The position numbers and the translations under genes are program-made. Below, one piece after another: positions 20,994-32,401 of a DNA stretch of 64,000 nucleotides; the stretch's first letter is position 1, and each line of letters starts with the position of its first letter. The notes beneath the pieces are model-generated. The model made no database searches. It was not told the origin of the DNA and saw only the letters and a list, made by a program, of their open reading frames with translations. The DNA lies in the NCBI GenBank assembly GCA_002964805.2, contig PUDQ02000033.1:1240001-1304000 (forward strand), written 5' to 3'. This stretch comes from Trametes villosa (Eukaryota; Basidiomycota; Agaricomycetes; Polyporales; Polyporaceae).

Positions 20994-23895
20994 ATGTCGC
21001 CCAGGAGCGCGCCCTCGCCGGTCACCCGCACCGACTCCCTCTCTCCGTATCCATCATCCATGGCCCGCAAAGCGCCCATGCAGCCCAAGTCCACCCGGCA
21101 ACAGTACAGCGGTATGATCCCCGATCCGCCCTCTCCGTCCCGCCCGTTGATCCCGTCTCCGCTCAGCCTGTGGCGCCTGTCGCATGCGAAGGTGCGCGTC
21201 CCCCTCCCCCGTCCCGCGCGCCCCCGCCGACGCGCATTTATTAGGGTCAAATGCGACCTCAAGGATCTCCCCACCCTCGCGTCCGGCCAGCACCCGCCAT
21301 GCTCAAATTGCCAAGAGCGCGGCCTCAACTGCGTGTACGTGATCGAGCGCGTCGCGTGCGCGCCTCCCAAACTGACGCGCGCGCAGCGATGAGTTCGCAG
21401 AGGTCAAGGCCGTCAAGCTCCTCCGACGCGGGCGCCGGCTCCAGAAAGTCGAGTATGTCACCCCCGCTCTGCGGGTCTAGCATCCGTCTTAACCTTCCCC
21501 AGACAGGTATACGGCAAGACGACCAGCGGAGAGACCGAACTTCACTCTGTCAACCCTCCGCGAAACGTCATCCCACAACTCAAGCCCGAGTTCTTCAAGT
21601 CACCGTTCTTCCGCCGTTTTCACATTCAGCGTGAGTGGTCCGGACTCCGTACCGATCACCTCCCCACCGATCACTCATCCCGCCGGATCACTCAGGTCCC
21701 ATCCTGGAGCCGACCGAGTACCCTGCTCGCTACGCGGAGTGGTTCAACGGCATCTCCGATGTATTGCAGATACCGGGGCAGATGATCTCCCTCGTGCTCG
21801 TCGTGTGGGCCGCCAGTTTCGGCATCAATGAGGCGGGCGAGGAGGCACCAGAGTCGAGCGCCGAGGACAACTCTCAGCGCAAGGAGGTTGTCAACGAGAT
21901 GTTGAATGAGCTGCTCTACCTCATCGACATCCACGGTATCATTCGGAAGCCCTCATGGGACAGCGTGCGGGTTCTGCTACTGGTTATGCCGCTCATGGAA
22001 GGTCGGTTCACGCTGTCCGGTTTCTTGGTCCCGACTGACTTACACCCGCTTCTGTGTACAGATATCCAAAGCATCGTGGAACGTTTGGTGCGCTCTTCCA
22101 ATTGTTTGTCCGCCTCATCTTGCTTAACAATTGGCCGCCCTAGGCGATGTACGATTCTGCCATGAGTCAAGTGTATGCCCTCAGCAGTCTTGCACCAGAG
22201 CCGGACAGTTCCTACGACAAATATGTGGATGCCCTTGTCCGGGCGCGCGTCTTCTGGTATGCGTACGTCCTTGACGGGATCACCAGCGGCTTGCGCGGCG
22301 GCAGAATATCATTGTAAGCTCCGGACGGCTGCAACCCCATCAGTAATGCTCATATGCAACCACAGGACCGACGACGACCTCACGGCGTTCGAACATTCCC
22401 TTCCGCTCTCCCCCCAAGAAGGAACCGACCACGGACCAGGAGCTAATTATGCATTTGCCTACCGACTGGCCAACGTCCCCATCCGTATAGCAATGGCGTC
22501 TCGGGAGGTCCATGCCGCACTCACTGGCCCGAAAGTTCGTCAACGCGAGGAGCTGGACGAGTCCAAACTTCTGAGAGCCTGGGGTGCTCTGGACCGCTGC
22601 TGGGGTGAACTGGATAGCTTTCGAAACGTGACAATCTACGGCATCGCCCACCCGGAAGACATCGAGAGGTTCATCGACGGTTGGCAGGTGCGATACGACC
22701 TCACATGTCAAAGTCTGGGTTCGCTGACGTTCTATCATGGGCTTATCAAGATCTTCCTGTTCGAGTCCTGTATGTATGCACCTCCACGCCGCTCACAGCC
22801 CCCTCGCTGACAGTTGCTTTCACAGTTAATGTCATCCGGGAATCCCTCAAGCAGCGACTCGTCCCCATCCCCGGCCAGGATGCGAATTACATGTCGGAGT
22901 CAGCGAGGCGGAAATCCGAAACGGTCAATCGCCTACACGTGAAGGCCACCGCGAAGTGCCACGAAGTGGTGCCGCTTGTCGTGAACATCCTGCGCAGAAA
23001 CCTCGGCACTCCCTTCTTCCAATTCGACGCCGGGCTCGTGCGGGACGGCTGCTTCTTCGCCGGATATCTCATAGCCAGTGACAGCGGGGCACGTGAAGAG
23101 GTTGAGATCTGTCTCAGGGCGCTCTCGGAGATGCGCTGGGCTTACTCCAAGAACGACGAGCGCAAGCACACGCTCGGGGGTGTCTGGGAAGCGCATTCCG
23201 CCCAGGGGTACGGACACTCGTCGCGCAGTTTCCCCTCCAGTGCCCCCGAGGATGCTATCCGCGGTCCAGGCGTGTACGAGGGCAGCTATGTCCGACGTCC
23301 TCTCCTGCGCCCGACGAGCGTCCCGCCGCTGTCTCTCTCGGCAACCACGATGGGCGCCGGCTACGATCCGTCATCCGCTCCCAACACCGCTTGCACGGCA
23401 GACGGGAGGTGGCCGTCCGCCGCGTCCGGCTCGGGCTCGGAATCCGAGCAGTACCAGGGATCGTCGCACCGGAGCTCTCCTTCGGTTCCGCATGCTGCCT
23501 CTTCCTACCCCTCCGCGTCCCACAACCCCCTCTCGATCAGCAACGTCCTGCACAACGATGACGTCGGCGTCGGCCCGTCACCGCTCCTCCTTGCGTCCTC
23601 GCGAACCGGCCATCCGAGCGCGCAAAGTGCGTACTACGTACCGCCCTATTCTTACCTCGCGGTAGGCGATACCGCAGGCGCACGCCAAGCTCCCGCAGCT
23701 CCCGGCAGCATGGAAGCCTTGCCTCCCGCGGACCAGGCGCCGGCGTTCAGCCATCCCACGACGAGCTTCGATTACACCGGCGTGTCGTACTCGTCCACCT
23801 CTCTCGGGCAGGCGGACGCAGGGCCCAGCTACCTGCCGGCAACATCCACTGCCCAGGGCGGAAGTCCCCCGTTTGGGAGCGGGAGTTACTACTAG
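20994..23895 (+). CDS. Zn(II)2Cys6 fungal transcription factor
   Basis: Exon 1 starts MSPRSAPSPVTRTDSLSPYP and ends QQYS; the next, very short exon plus the following one build the cluster CGACRMRRVKCD, a 15-residue loop, then CSNCQERGLNC. So all six zinc cysteines are present as C-x2-C-x6-C-x15-C-x2-C-x6-C. A linker rich in basic residues (VKLLRRGRRLQ) follows, then a helical middle region of about 400 residues typical of fungal-specific transcription factors (from 21700 to about 23150, with segments such as YAWFNG-like YAEWFNGISDVLQIPG and VPIRIAMASREVHAAL). From about 23200 to the stop the protein is Ser/Pro/Tyr-rich and probably disordered or activating. It is a nuclear DNA-binding regulator with unknown targets. 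About eight introns; borders near 22070-22350 are approximate. Confidence 0.88.
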
Positions 23896-26297
23896 TGCCC
23901 GGCGGCGGACAGACGTGGGGCTCGGAACCCCGGACAAGGTTCGGACTGTCTTCTCGACTCTGAGTATTTCCGTCGTTGTATGTCATCTTCCCCAGCTATG
24001 ATCCTTGCTGTCGCTTGCACCCCATTGGACCGCTCTGGCATTCTCGTTCGTCATTCGCTCTCGCATCTCTTGGACCGGCAACTTACGTGTATACTCGCCC
24101 TCCCGCCGTGACGTTAGCGTTCATCGATGTATCATCTGCCCTCCCCCTCCTCCCGCATCCAGGTATTCGATCCCAGTCCGCCCCCCGCATAATTAGAGCT
24201 TGTTAGAGGTTATTACATCATATAATCGCTGGGCCGCCGCCGCATCACGTTAACACCGTACTATAGCGCTATCTTGTCCGTGTACGTAGTAACTGTATGT
24301 CTAGCACATCCCGTATTCTTGTTCCCCGCGCCGCACGGCCGTTCTATCGTAGTAAATAGCATTAATTTTCTCGTGCCTGTCAGCCGCGAGCACAGGCGGC
24401 GCGCCCGATCAGGCTGCGTCCGACCATGGATCGGGCGTGCATTCCGACGCTCCCAGAGCTGCATGACGGTATGATTATCAGCATCGCGGTATTGGTATTG
24501 CATATGAGACACGCGTGCATCAGCACAGACGGCGCCGCCCGTCCCCCGCGCAGGCCCGCCGCGCCGCCGCGATCCTCGAAGGTTCAAGGTTGCGCGGACG
24601 GCACGCGCCGCGTGAAGGGCAGATACCATCGCAGCGACCCTGGGCCCGCGGCCGTTGCACGGCGAGGCGGTGGGACAAGGCAGGCCTGGGGTCGGAGGGG
24701 GCAGGGGGGCCAGGGAGGCTGCGCGGAATGCACGCTGCCCAGAAACGGGTATATTGCCGTACGGACGCGCCGGCGCGCCCCCGGGCGTCCAGCACGCTGG
24801 CGGCGGTCATGCGGGACGGGCAGCCCCCGCGCCGAGGATCACCGCGCACACGCCCTGGGAGGGCTAGGGAAGAGGTCCGTGGAAGGACGAAGGACGGCCC
24901 ACGGGCGATTGCGTTCGGACGGGCACTCGTCGGCCAGGGCGTCCAGGGCGCGAGCCTGCCGTGGGCGTGGGCGGGGGAGGCGTGCGCCGCGAGGCCTGGG
25001 GGCTGCCAGAGCCGTTTACGTGGCCCTGGGCGAATCTAGCCGCTGGCGCGCCGCAGGCAGGGGGACAAGGACAAGTCGAGGGGCGGACGCCTTGTGCCAA
25101 CGCGAGCCGCCGGCGGGTGCGTTCGCGGGGACAGCAGCGCCGGCACATGTCACGGTTCATTGATTTTTGACGAGGACGGGATGATCGGGGCGCGCAGACG
25201 CGGGGGGTGTCGCAGCCACGCTTGCGGCCGGAGATGCGTCGAGGGCGCAGCGTGTGGGCGACGATCGCGGCGGGACCTCCCGCACACACCGGGACGGCCC
25301 CAAGTTCCCAGCCCTGGAGGGCATGCGTTGTAAAAACGCAGGGAGATCGCCCGGCTCGATGCATCGCGTGGGCACGACCGCGACGCCGGCATGTGGGAGT
25401 GCGTGGCCGCCCGTCGAGCACGGTGGGTGCGCAGCCGGGGGCATTGCTGATCGTGCAGATACGTGCAGGCCGCGTTTGTCATGATAGATTGGCCCGCGAG
25501 CACTCGCGGAGGCAAATGGAAGGACGTCGTGGCACGGACGGAGCGCCCGCGGGCAAACGCTCGGAGCGCCACCAACGGCTGAACGTCGCTGGCGGCGCGT
25601 CGGCGCACCGCATCCCGGCGGTCCTGGACGAGCGGGTCGGGCTGGAGTGAGGACGGCGACAGAACAAGGATTGAGGCACCACTCACATGGGCCGCGCGCT
25701 GGCAGGGCGCGGGGAAGCGCCGCGCGCGAATGCCGACGTCTCGCGAGTGCGAGGCGGACGCCTCGAAGCGTGCGCCGCGAGCCTCGAGGAAGGCCGCCTA
25801 GCGTGCGGCGTGCCGGCAGGGCTGCGCTACTGTGGACGCTAGGAACCGTGCCCCGCACTAAAATAATGCGTGGCGGTGAAGAGCATTCATTGATGCTGTG
25901 TGGGCACTTGCGCTGGACTCCGCCGCCGAAGGCTCGAAGCTCGCGAGGCCGCCGTCTGGTGTGGTGTGGGTTAACCGGTCGTGTTGCTCCGGATACGACC
26001 TTGGTTTTTTTTTGCGGAAGGGAAGGCTTCGGGGGAGCTAGAAGCACCACAGCCTGTGGGAAAGCGTATGGTAAAGGCGAGGCCGCTGAGCCGGAGCCTT
26101 ACAAGGATTGGAGTCGGTAGTCGAACCCTTCCGAGACCCCTTCCAATTGCGGTCCCGCCGACAGAAATAAGGTTAGGGTCGCATGTTACGTAACATAAGC
26201 TCGGCGTAGTTCAGCCAAGGTCGCTCCGCAGCCGACCGCGCCCTAACAGAGGAGCCTCGCACGATTATGGCCGAGCTCATCTCACGCAACGATCACC
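23896..26297. other. Gene-poor region, 2.4 kb
   Basis: The first part (23896-24400) is the transcription factor 3' end and is AT-richer. From about 24500 to 25850 the DNA is extremely GC-rich and open in nearly all frames, with Arg/Ala/Gly-rich translations that lack splice logic and homology. A run of ten T lies near 25998. I can support no gene here; a non-coding transcript cannot be excluded. Confidence 0.4.
26183..26196. promoter_or_regulatory. Perfect 14-bp palindrome ATGTTACGTAACAT
   Basis: The palindrome contains TTACGTAA, the known binding sequence of fungal AP-1 (Yap/Pap1) bZIP factors. It sits about 100 bp before the zinc-ribbon gene start. That it is bound is inference. Confidence 0.35.
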
Positions 26298-26907
26298 ATG
26301 TTCTGTGAGTCTACCTTGTTTCTCAATTGCGAACGGTGTACTGACCACCGCGCCAGTCTGTATACCGATTGCTTGTGCGTAGGCCGATTACCAAACTATA
26401 TGCTGTGGCACAGATTAGTAACCCACTCCATCTTTCCAGTCGGCTGCCCCACACGCATGAAGCCGGAGGGTGACCAAACGCCGAGGGTCTGTCCCAGGTG
26501 CAACAACCGTACGTGTGTCCGCTCGAATCGCAGCACCGACCGCCGGAGTGCTCACTTATTGAATTCGCGCCAGCCTCCACCATCCGCGTGAAGTCGCGGC
26601 TCTGGTTCGAGCTGTGCTTCGTGCCGCTCGTGCCCATGAACTCGAAGCATCTCTGGCTGTGCACCATCTGCCAGTGGAGCGTCCCGCTCCAGCAGGGGTA
26701 AGTTTTCGCGCTTCTCTCCGCAACGCCCGAGCGCACGCTCACACCGACGCATGGGGCGGTGGCAGATGGGAGCCGGCCCTCCCTGGATACGGAGGCCAGC
26801 CCGGCGCCCAAGGGCACTGGCAGGCACCTCCTTACGGCCTGCCGCCAGACGCCGCGCAGCGCGGCTACAACCCCGGCTACCCGGCGACGGGCCAGAAGGC
26901 AGCGTAG
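26298..26907 (+). CDS. Small zinc-ribbon protein (zinc-ribbon_15 type)
   Basis: Four exons. The first is only seven bases (ATGTTCT, 26298-26304) before a GTGAGT donor. The next gives FGCPTRMKPEGDQTPRVCPRC, then an exon from about 26574 with RLWFELCFVPLVPMNSKHLW and LCTICQWSVPLQQG, then a Gly/Pro/Tyr-rich tail ending GYPATGQKAA. Two CxxC knuckles, CPRC and CTIC, about 35 residues apart with the hydrophobic FVPLVPM between them match small fungal zinc-ribbon proteins. These have no established role; the Gly/Pro/Tyr-rich tail resembles membrane-adaptor tails. The tiny first exon is supported by the good ATG context (CACCATG) and frame fit. About 110 residues. Confidence 0.65.
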
Positions 26908-27097
26908 TGCGGGCCCACCTCGACGCGGCGCCCATCAGGCCTTTTTCATGTTACCTTCTTTGTACCAATACTTGTGCCCCATCTCTCGACATGCATGCCA
27001 CCACTGTAACCGTACACCGCCCCACAGGCTTCGAATCGCATTCATTTATCGCGTGCTATATAGCCAGGTACAGCGGGTGAAACACCAGCGGGCCGCG

Positions 27098-28919
27098 TCA
27101 ATACTTCCTGCGGTACCCCGTCAACGTGAAGACGAGCACAAGGACGACCGCCCCTGCGATGAAGCCGCTCGCAGTCGCGACGCCGCAGATGTCGCCGCCG
27201 GTGAGGCCGTTTGTGTGATCGGCGTGCGAGCGGACCTGAGCAGGCCCGCCGGGATCCGCGCCGCGGTCCTCGATGAACGCGGCGAGCGCGACCGCCGGGT
27301 CGGTGAGCCCGCGGAGGCCAATCTTGGGCGGCTGGCTATCGCTTGCCGCATGGTGCGTCACGTAGACGTTCTAGGAACAATACCGCGAGGAAGTGAGCGG
27401 GGGCTTCGAAAGCAGGCATCCGGAAGCGGCGCCGTGTGTAGCTTACCCGCAAGAACGTATCTCCCAGCAACCAATCAGCAGAATACACCTGCGTAGAATG
27501 AAAGAAGCGTCAGCGCACCCGTCACGATGAAACGGTGTAAGAAGCCGAGGTTAAATCCGGCGCGGGGCAATATGAAAGAATAAAGAATCAAGAATTGGCA
27601 GACGCACCCCGTCATTGCTCTGCACCCCGCCCAGACACCACACGTTGTCGACGGAACCTTCTTTCCAGCTGATGTCCGCTGGGTCAATAGTATATTCCTT
27701 CTGCGCGGCGCCTTCGCCGAGGACCACGCCGATGACAACAGCGCGATTGCAGGGGACTTCCCAGCCTCGCTCGGTCTGCCTGGCGCCGCCGACAGATGCC
27801 CAGAAGCGCGCGACGTCCTGCGAGGGGCCAAGGACCAGGGTCGTGCCGGTGTCTAGAACCGCGATGGGGGCCGGCGCGCCGTCGACGCGCGACTTCGAGA
27901 GCGCGAACGCGGTCCCGTTCACTGTCAGAGACTGGAGCGGCAGCTTCCAGTAATCGTACAGCCCGCCGCGCGAAGCGAAGACGGGGTTGTGGGTCATGTC
28001 ATCGGTGGCGTTTGCGTAGGTCGGGTCGAGCTCGCCGACGGTGAAGGACGAGGACGTCTCGTCCCGCCCGAGCTTGAAGGCGAAAAAGCGGCGAGAAGTG
28101 TCGTTGAACGCCGAGAACAGGTTCTCCACCATCGTGCGGCCGGTCGTGTCGGGGATCGAGGCTTCGGCGGGGAACGAGAGCCCCATGATTCCGCTGTTTC
28201 CCGTCCCGTGCAAACCTAGTCCGTTCGTCTCGTCCGCCATGGCTGTGCAAAACATGTGATAAGTCAGCGACTGTCATGTCCGCCCTTTCGCCGAGAACAA
28301 GGACGACCGACCGAATACTTGGGAAGACACCTGGAATTCTCCGAGTGTGACGGTCTCGGCGCCCACCGTCCCGGACACATTGCCGACCAGGTAGTTCAGG
28401 TGGAAGGGCACGTCAGACGGGGAAAGCGAAGGTGTCCTGCTATATTTACGGACACCTTCACAATCCGAAGTCGCGCAATCAGACGACACGACCCACTGGG
28501 TGTTGATCAGCCGCCGGCTCCGTGGCAGTCGCGAAGATATTGACGGTGCAATCTCACCAAATCCGACGAGCCAGTATCCAGAAGGACCATGAAGTCCTCC
28601 CCGCCGATGCTTCTGGGACGTCAACGGCCGCGTTGGCTCCGAGCGGCGGGAAAAACGCACCCTACATGCACCAGGTACGCGCTACACAAAATGAACAGCG
28701 TGAGTCGGCGAAGATATACACGTTCGGGGGGAACACTCACAACTGGTTCGAGGTTTCCAGAGATAGATCCACGTTGACACCGGACACCCGGCGGTCGGGG
28801 CTGTGGATGCGGGGTACCCTATAGAGCGGGATTTTGGTGCTGCTTGCCCGCACGTTCAGGGCGCACCACGCCCACGGCAGCATGGTCAGGGGCCAAGAGC
28901 TGCGCATTCTTGGATGCAT
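27098..28919 (-). CDS. Pepsin-like (A1) aspartic protease with C-terminal membrane anchor
   Basis: The first catalytic motif is FMVLLDTGSSDL joined across an intron to WVVSSDCATSDC. The flap-side segment LNYLVGNVSGTVGAETVTLG follows, then GNSGIMGLSFPAEASIPD, and the second catalytic motif APIAVLDTGTTLVLGPSQDV. The last exons give a Ser/Asp/Gly-rich region and a hydrophobic segment GVATASGFIAGAVVLVLVFT before a short basic end (GYRRKY). The protein therefore looks like a secreted acid protease held by a single C-terminal helix, similar in plan to fungal membrane-anchored aspartyl proteases. The N-terminus (MHPRMRSSWPLTMLPWAWCA) is a weak signal-like sequence and the start is uncertain. The region just before the first catalytic motif is shorter than in most relatives, so one exon may be mis-set. 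Confidence 0.85.
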
Positions 28920-29519
28920 GCCAGAGGACGACAGGTGAGGTGCTTGAGGGCTGTTCCATGGTTCGGCGCGCTAGCTGACCCTGCGCGGGAGGCTAACAGG
29001 GAGTACGAGGCGGACATCGCGACACATAGTCTCGATCACGATGCCAGAAATTCCGAGCAAGCGTTTTCCGTGTCGCCAAGCTCATCAATGCTTTCCGTAG
29101 TGCGTTCTTGCCGCTGGCTGATTTCCTTCATAGACTTCGCGGGCGCAAGTGTCTCGATATGTGCGGCTCGGGCGGCAGCGCCTACGATGCGCTGACAGCA
29201 TTCTTGGATCCGCAGGCTCGATTGGTGCCTCGGGCATTCCGCTGCCGTCGAGGTTTCACAATCGCAGCTGCACCTAGCGATGGCTGCATGCGAGCCCGCA
29301 TAAGACGAGGAGGAGAGGCGTTGTCGGGCAGCGAGGAGCCGGGAGCAGAGTCGCGGCTGTGCGGGCGGTGGGAGAGCGCAAAGGGCGTTTGCCGGGCACG
29401 CCCTTGCCAAACACAGCGACACGCGTCACAACCACCGCCTGCGCCCGTCCGCACTCCTCATCTCCTCCCTCCACGACCGCCGACAGCACCCTCGCCCTCC
29501 CCACCCCCACTCGGACACC
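28920..29519. other. Divergent promoter region, 600 bp
   Basis: It lies between the aspartic protease (-) and YPT1 (+) starts. The 5' leader of YPT1 from about 29440 is CT-rich. No other gene seen. Confidence 0.45.
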
Positions 29520-30718
29520 ATGCACACCAGCGAGTACGACTACCTCTTCAAGCTCCTCCTCATTGGCGACTCCGGCGTCGGCAAGGTCAGTCCCACCCCC
29601 AGCCGTTCTCGCGCCACGCAGAAGGGCGTGCTGCGGCGAGTACTTGTCTACTTTGCTAACCGCGTCCACCTTTCCGGCGCGCTAGTCTTGCTTGCTGCTC
29701 CGGTTCGCGGACGACACCTACACGGAGAGCTACATCAGCACGATTGGCGTCGACTTCAAGATTAGGACCATTGAGCTCGAGGGCAAGACCGTGAAGCTCC
29801 AGATTGTCAGTCTTCTCTCTTCTATCTCTCCTAGCAAGACGAATGCGGCGGCTTCCCTGCACCACTGGGCCCCTGACCGGCTGGAGATGGCTCAGCTATC
29901 GTGGTGACAGCGTTCAGCGCTGTTGCTGTGCGCCTGTATCTTTTGGCGCGTTCCCGGATGTTGTGCACGCTTGCAGGGAGCTCTTCCAGTCGACCTCTTC
30001 CCATCCACCGGTCTCCTTGTGCAAAAGAGGCAATGCTGACTCTTGTTCTTGTTATCGCCAATTAGTGGGATACCGCCGGTGAGTAGCTTCTGGCTCCCGT
30101 ACTGGATGTACCTGACCTTCTTTCAGGCCAAGAACGCTTCCGCACTATCACCTCGTCCTACTACCGCGGCGCTCATGGAATCATCGTCGTTTACGACGTG
30201 ACCGATAACGGTGGGTTCCAGTCCTCATTGACAAGCGTACCTAACGGATAGACGCTTACCCCTTTTGCCACAGACACCTTCACGAACGTCAAGCAGTGGC
30301 TGCAGGAGATTGACCGGTACGCGTCCGAGGGCGTGAACAAGCTGCTCGTCGGCAACAAGTCGGATTTGACCAGCAAGAAGGTCGTGGAGTACAGCGTCGC
30401 GAAGGTGCGTGGCCGGAGCGGTGCAGGGTCTGAGACCGACTAACAAGGCGCGTATCACAGGAATTCGCTGACCAGCTCGGCATCCCCTTCCTGGAGACGT
30501 CCGCGAAGAATGCCACCAACGTCGAGCAGGCCTTCTTGACTATGGCGAAGCAGATTAAGGACCGGTATGTGCACTTACCAGCCTGGCGCCTGGCAACGCT
30601 TTAACAATATCTCTCGTGTAGCATGGGTTCCACCTCCACCGCGGCTGGCACCGGCAAGTCGTCAACGATCACGCCAGGCCAGACCGTGCAGCAGCAAGCC
30701 TCGGGCGGGTGCTGCTGA
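29520..30718 (+). CDS. YPT1: Rab1-type small GTPase Ypt1
   Basis: The spliced protein starts [20 protein letters not shown]. All GTPase motifs are intact: P-loop GDSGVGKSCLL, switch [14 protein letters not shown], switch [20 protein letters not shown] and ETSAKN. Switch and helix sequences ([32 protein letters not shown]) are those of Rab1/Ypt1 rather than Sec4 or Rab8. It ends QQQASGGCC, a double-cysteine geranylgeranylation signal. Ypt1 controls ER-to-Golgi transport and autophagy. Eight exons or so; the fourth is a very short WDTAG exon (about 30064-30078). About 204 residues. The intron between exons 2/3 and the WDTAG exon (about 29806-30063, roughly 258 nt) is unusually long for this genome. 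Confidence 0.96.
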
Positions 30719-31095
30719 ACGGCTCGTCTGCCGTGTCGTTTTGCGGTCCGCATGGCCGTCTCCCGGCGGATCGCCATGCAGACCGTCGTGGGGGCGCTTC
30801 TGGAATGGTCTCTTCATCGTAATCTATGCTTACAGCCTTTGTTGTTGGACTGGCCTCGTTCATTCTTTCCTTGTTTCATCTAGCGACTGTCTGGGAGGAT
30901 GTGCCCGCTCCTCGGCACCTTCTGGGTATAGCTCGTTGTACCTGTTACGATACGCTACCCTTCTGGAGTGGGGTAATGACGATGCACGGTGTTTCTAGAT
31001 CTCGACTGCAAAGAGACGGCGTGCCCAGGTCATGTTAAGCGAGGATGAGTAAAGTACAACAATATGAGGTATAGAGCCATAACCAGAACTGCTAA
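30719..31095. other. Convergent 3' region, 377 bp
   Basis: It separates the stops of YPT1 (+) and cyclin L (-). T-rich stretches at 30840-30890 are likely the YPT1 3' UTR. Confidence 0.45.
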
Positions 31096-32161
31096 TCAGC
31101 TATTCGAGTCGGCCGGAACGTTCTCTTCAAGCCATATGCGAATGCCCTTCTTGGATACTAGACCTAGGAGACGTGCTTGGTCGTCCGGGCTACGTTCGCG
31201 GTATAACCGCATGGTGTAGCCGGCCACACTCCAGACGTCTTCCCAGTCAGCGTCGAAGAGCTCCCACCAACAGCTTTCGGGCGTTGACGGCAGCGCAATC
31301 CCGAGCTGTCTCGTGGCGAGCAGTATCGCTGCACTGACGATGGTGGGAACCGCATACAGTGCGTATACGGGCGTTTGTAACCTGTGTAAATCCCGGCCGA
31401 CGTCAACGTGAACGGCAGTCCAGCAGAAAAAGCAACGGAGATACTCGCGCGTCGTTAAGGTAGCCCCACGCCTTGCTCGAGACGTCCTCGCGGTCCGTGA
31501 GGCCGAGGAGGCGGAGGTAGTTGACGAGCGTGCCGTACGGGAGCACGACGTGCACGTTGAAGCCGAGGCGCTTGAGGAGCTGCATCTCCGCGACGACGAG
31601 CGCGTCCTTGAGGTCGTAGAACGTGCTGCCGAAGTACGACATCGGCACGTATTTGAACTCGGGGCAGGGCGCCACGGTGGTGGCGGAAGTCCCGGGTGGG
31701 TGTTTGAGCCGGTGCCCGGTGCGTTGGAGGAGCAGATCGTAGACGTTGATGAGGTCGCGCATCCGCACGGGGCACTCTTCGAGTTTCGAGGCGAGATACA
31801 GCGCGCCCATCCCAATGTCCTGCAGGACGACCCGACCGTGAGTACACATTCACGAGGGCGGAGAGGGGAACAGACGTACCCCGATCCCGAACTGTTTCAT
31901 GGACGTGACATACCAGAACCGCTGGAAGAGGATCTGCGCGGTGGCGACGGCCACCTGCTTTCTACCCTTGCGTGCCTCAGCGATAGAGCATGCACTAGCA
32001 AAGCTTGTTACTCACTGCCGCAGCAGCACGCCGGCCTCGTAAATGAGTTTGCAGCCAAACGCGCGCAGATCCAGCTCCAGCTCCTCCGGGATCCCGTCCT
32101 CGCGCGAGGGTGTCTTCTCTATCTGCGCCAAAGACGCAAGAGGGTATAATGAGGTCGACAT
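31096..32161 (-). CDS. Cyclin L-like cyclin
   Basis: The N-terminal exon encodes MSTSLYPLASLAQIEKTPSR and CKLIYEAGVLLRQ, the conserved opening of cyclin L. Next come QVAVATAQILFQRFWYVTSM and DIGMGALYLASKLEECPVRM, the cyclin box core. The second cyclin fold has DALVVAEMQLLKRLGFNVHV, YLRLLGL and the last exon QTPVYALYAVPTIVSAAILL, ending VPADSNS. Cyclin L partners CDK11-type kinases and acts with the splicing machinery. Unlike animal cyclin L, the protein has no Arg/Ser tail after the second fold. About five exons; the intron between the two folds is about 60-70 nt. The gene is 240 bp from, and divergent to, an RS-rich protein gene. Confidence 0.88.
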
Positions 32162-32401
32162 GAGCAGCAACGCGTCGCGGTTGCCGCTCTCTCTACAGGA
32201 GGGAAATTGTGGCTGAGGATGGTGGACGAAGAGGTCGAAGTCGTCCCAAACACGACACAACACCGACTCTGTCTGCACAAACCTCTCTGAGTCTTTGTGG
32301 CGTACCACCACATCCTCCAGCCACATCTTCTGACGTTTCTTTGCTTGCCGGTCTCTGCTTCATAAGATCACCGTTGGCTGAGTACTGCTTCGCCGTTGAC
32401 A

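Noticed and set aside
24426..26120. Several long overlapping frames on both strands (up to about 300 residues)
   Set aside because: They are Arg/Ala/Pro/Gly-rich, overlap on both strands, have no splice signals or family resemblance, and are expected by chance in DNA this GC-rich.
26172..26178. TTAGGG-like telomere unit
   Set aside because: Only one copy is present, so it is not a telomeric repeat.
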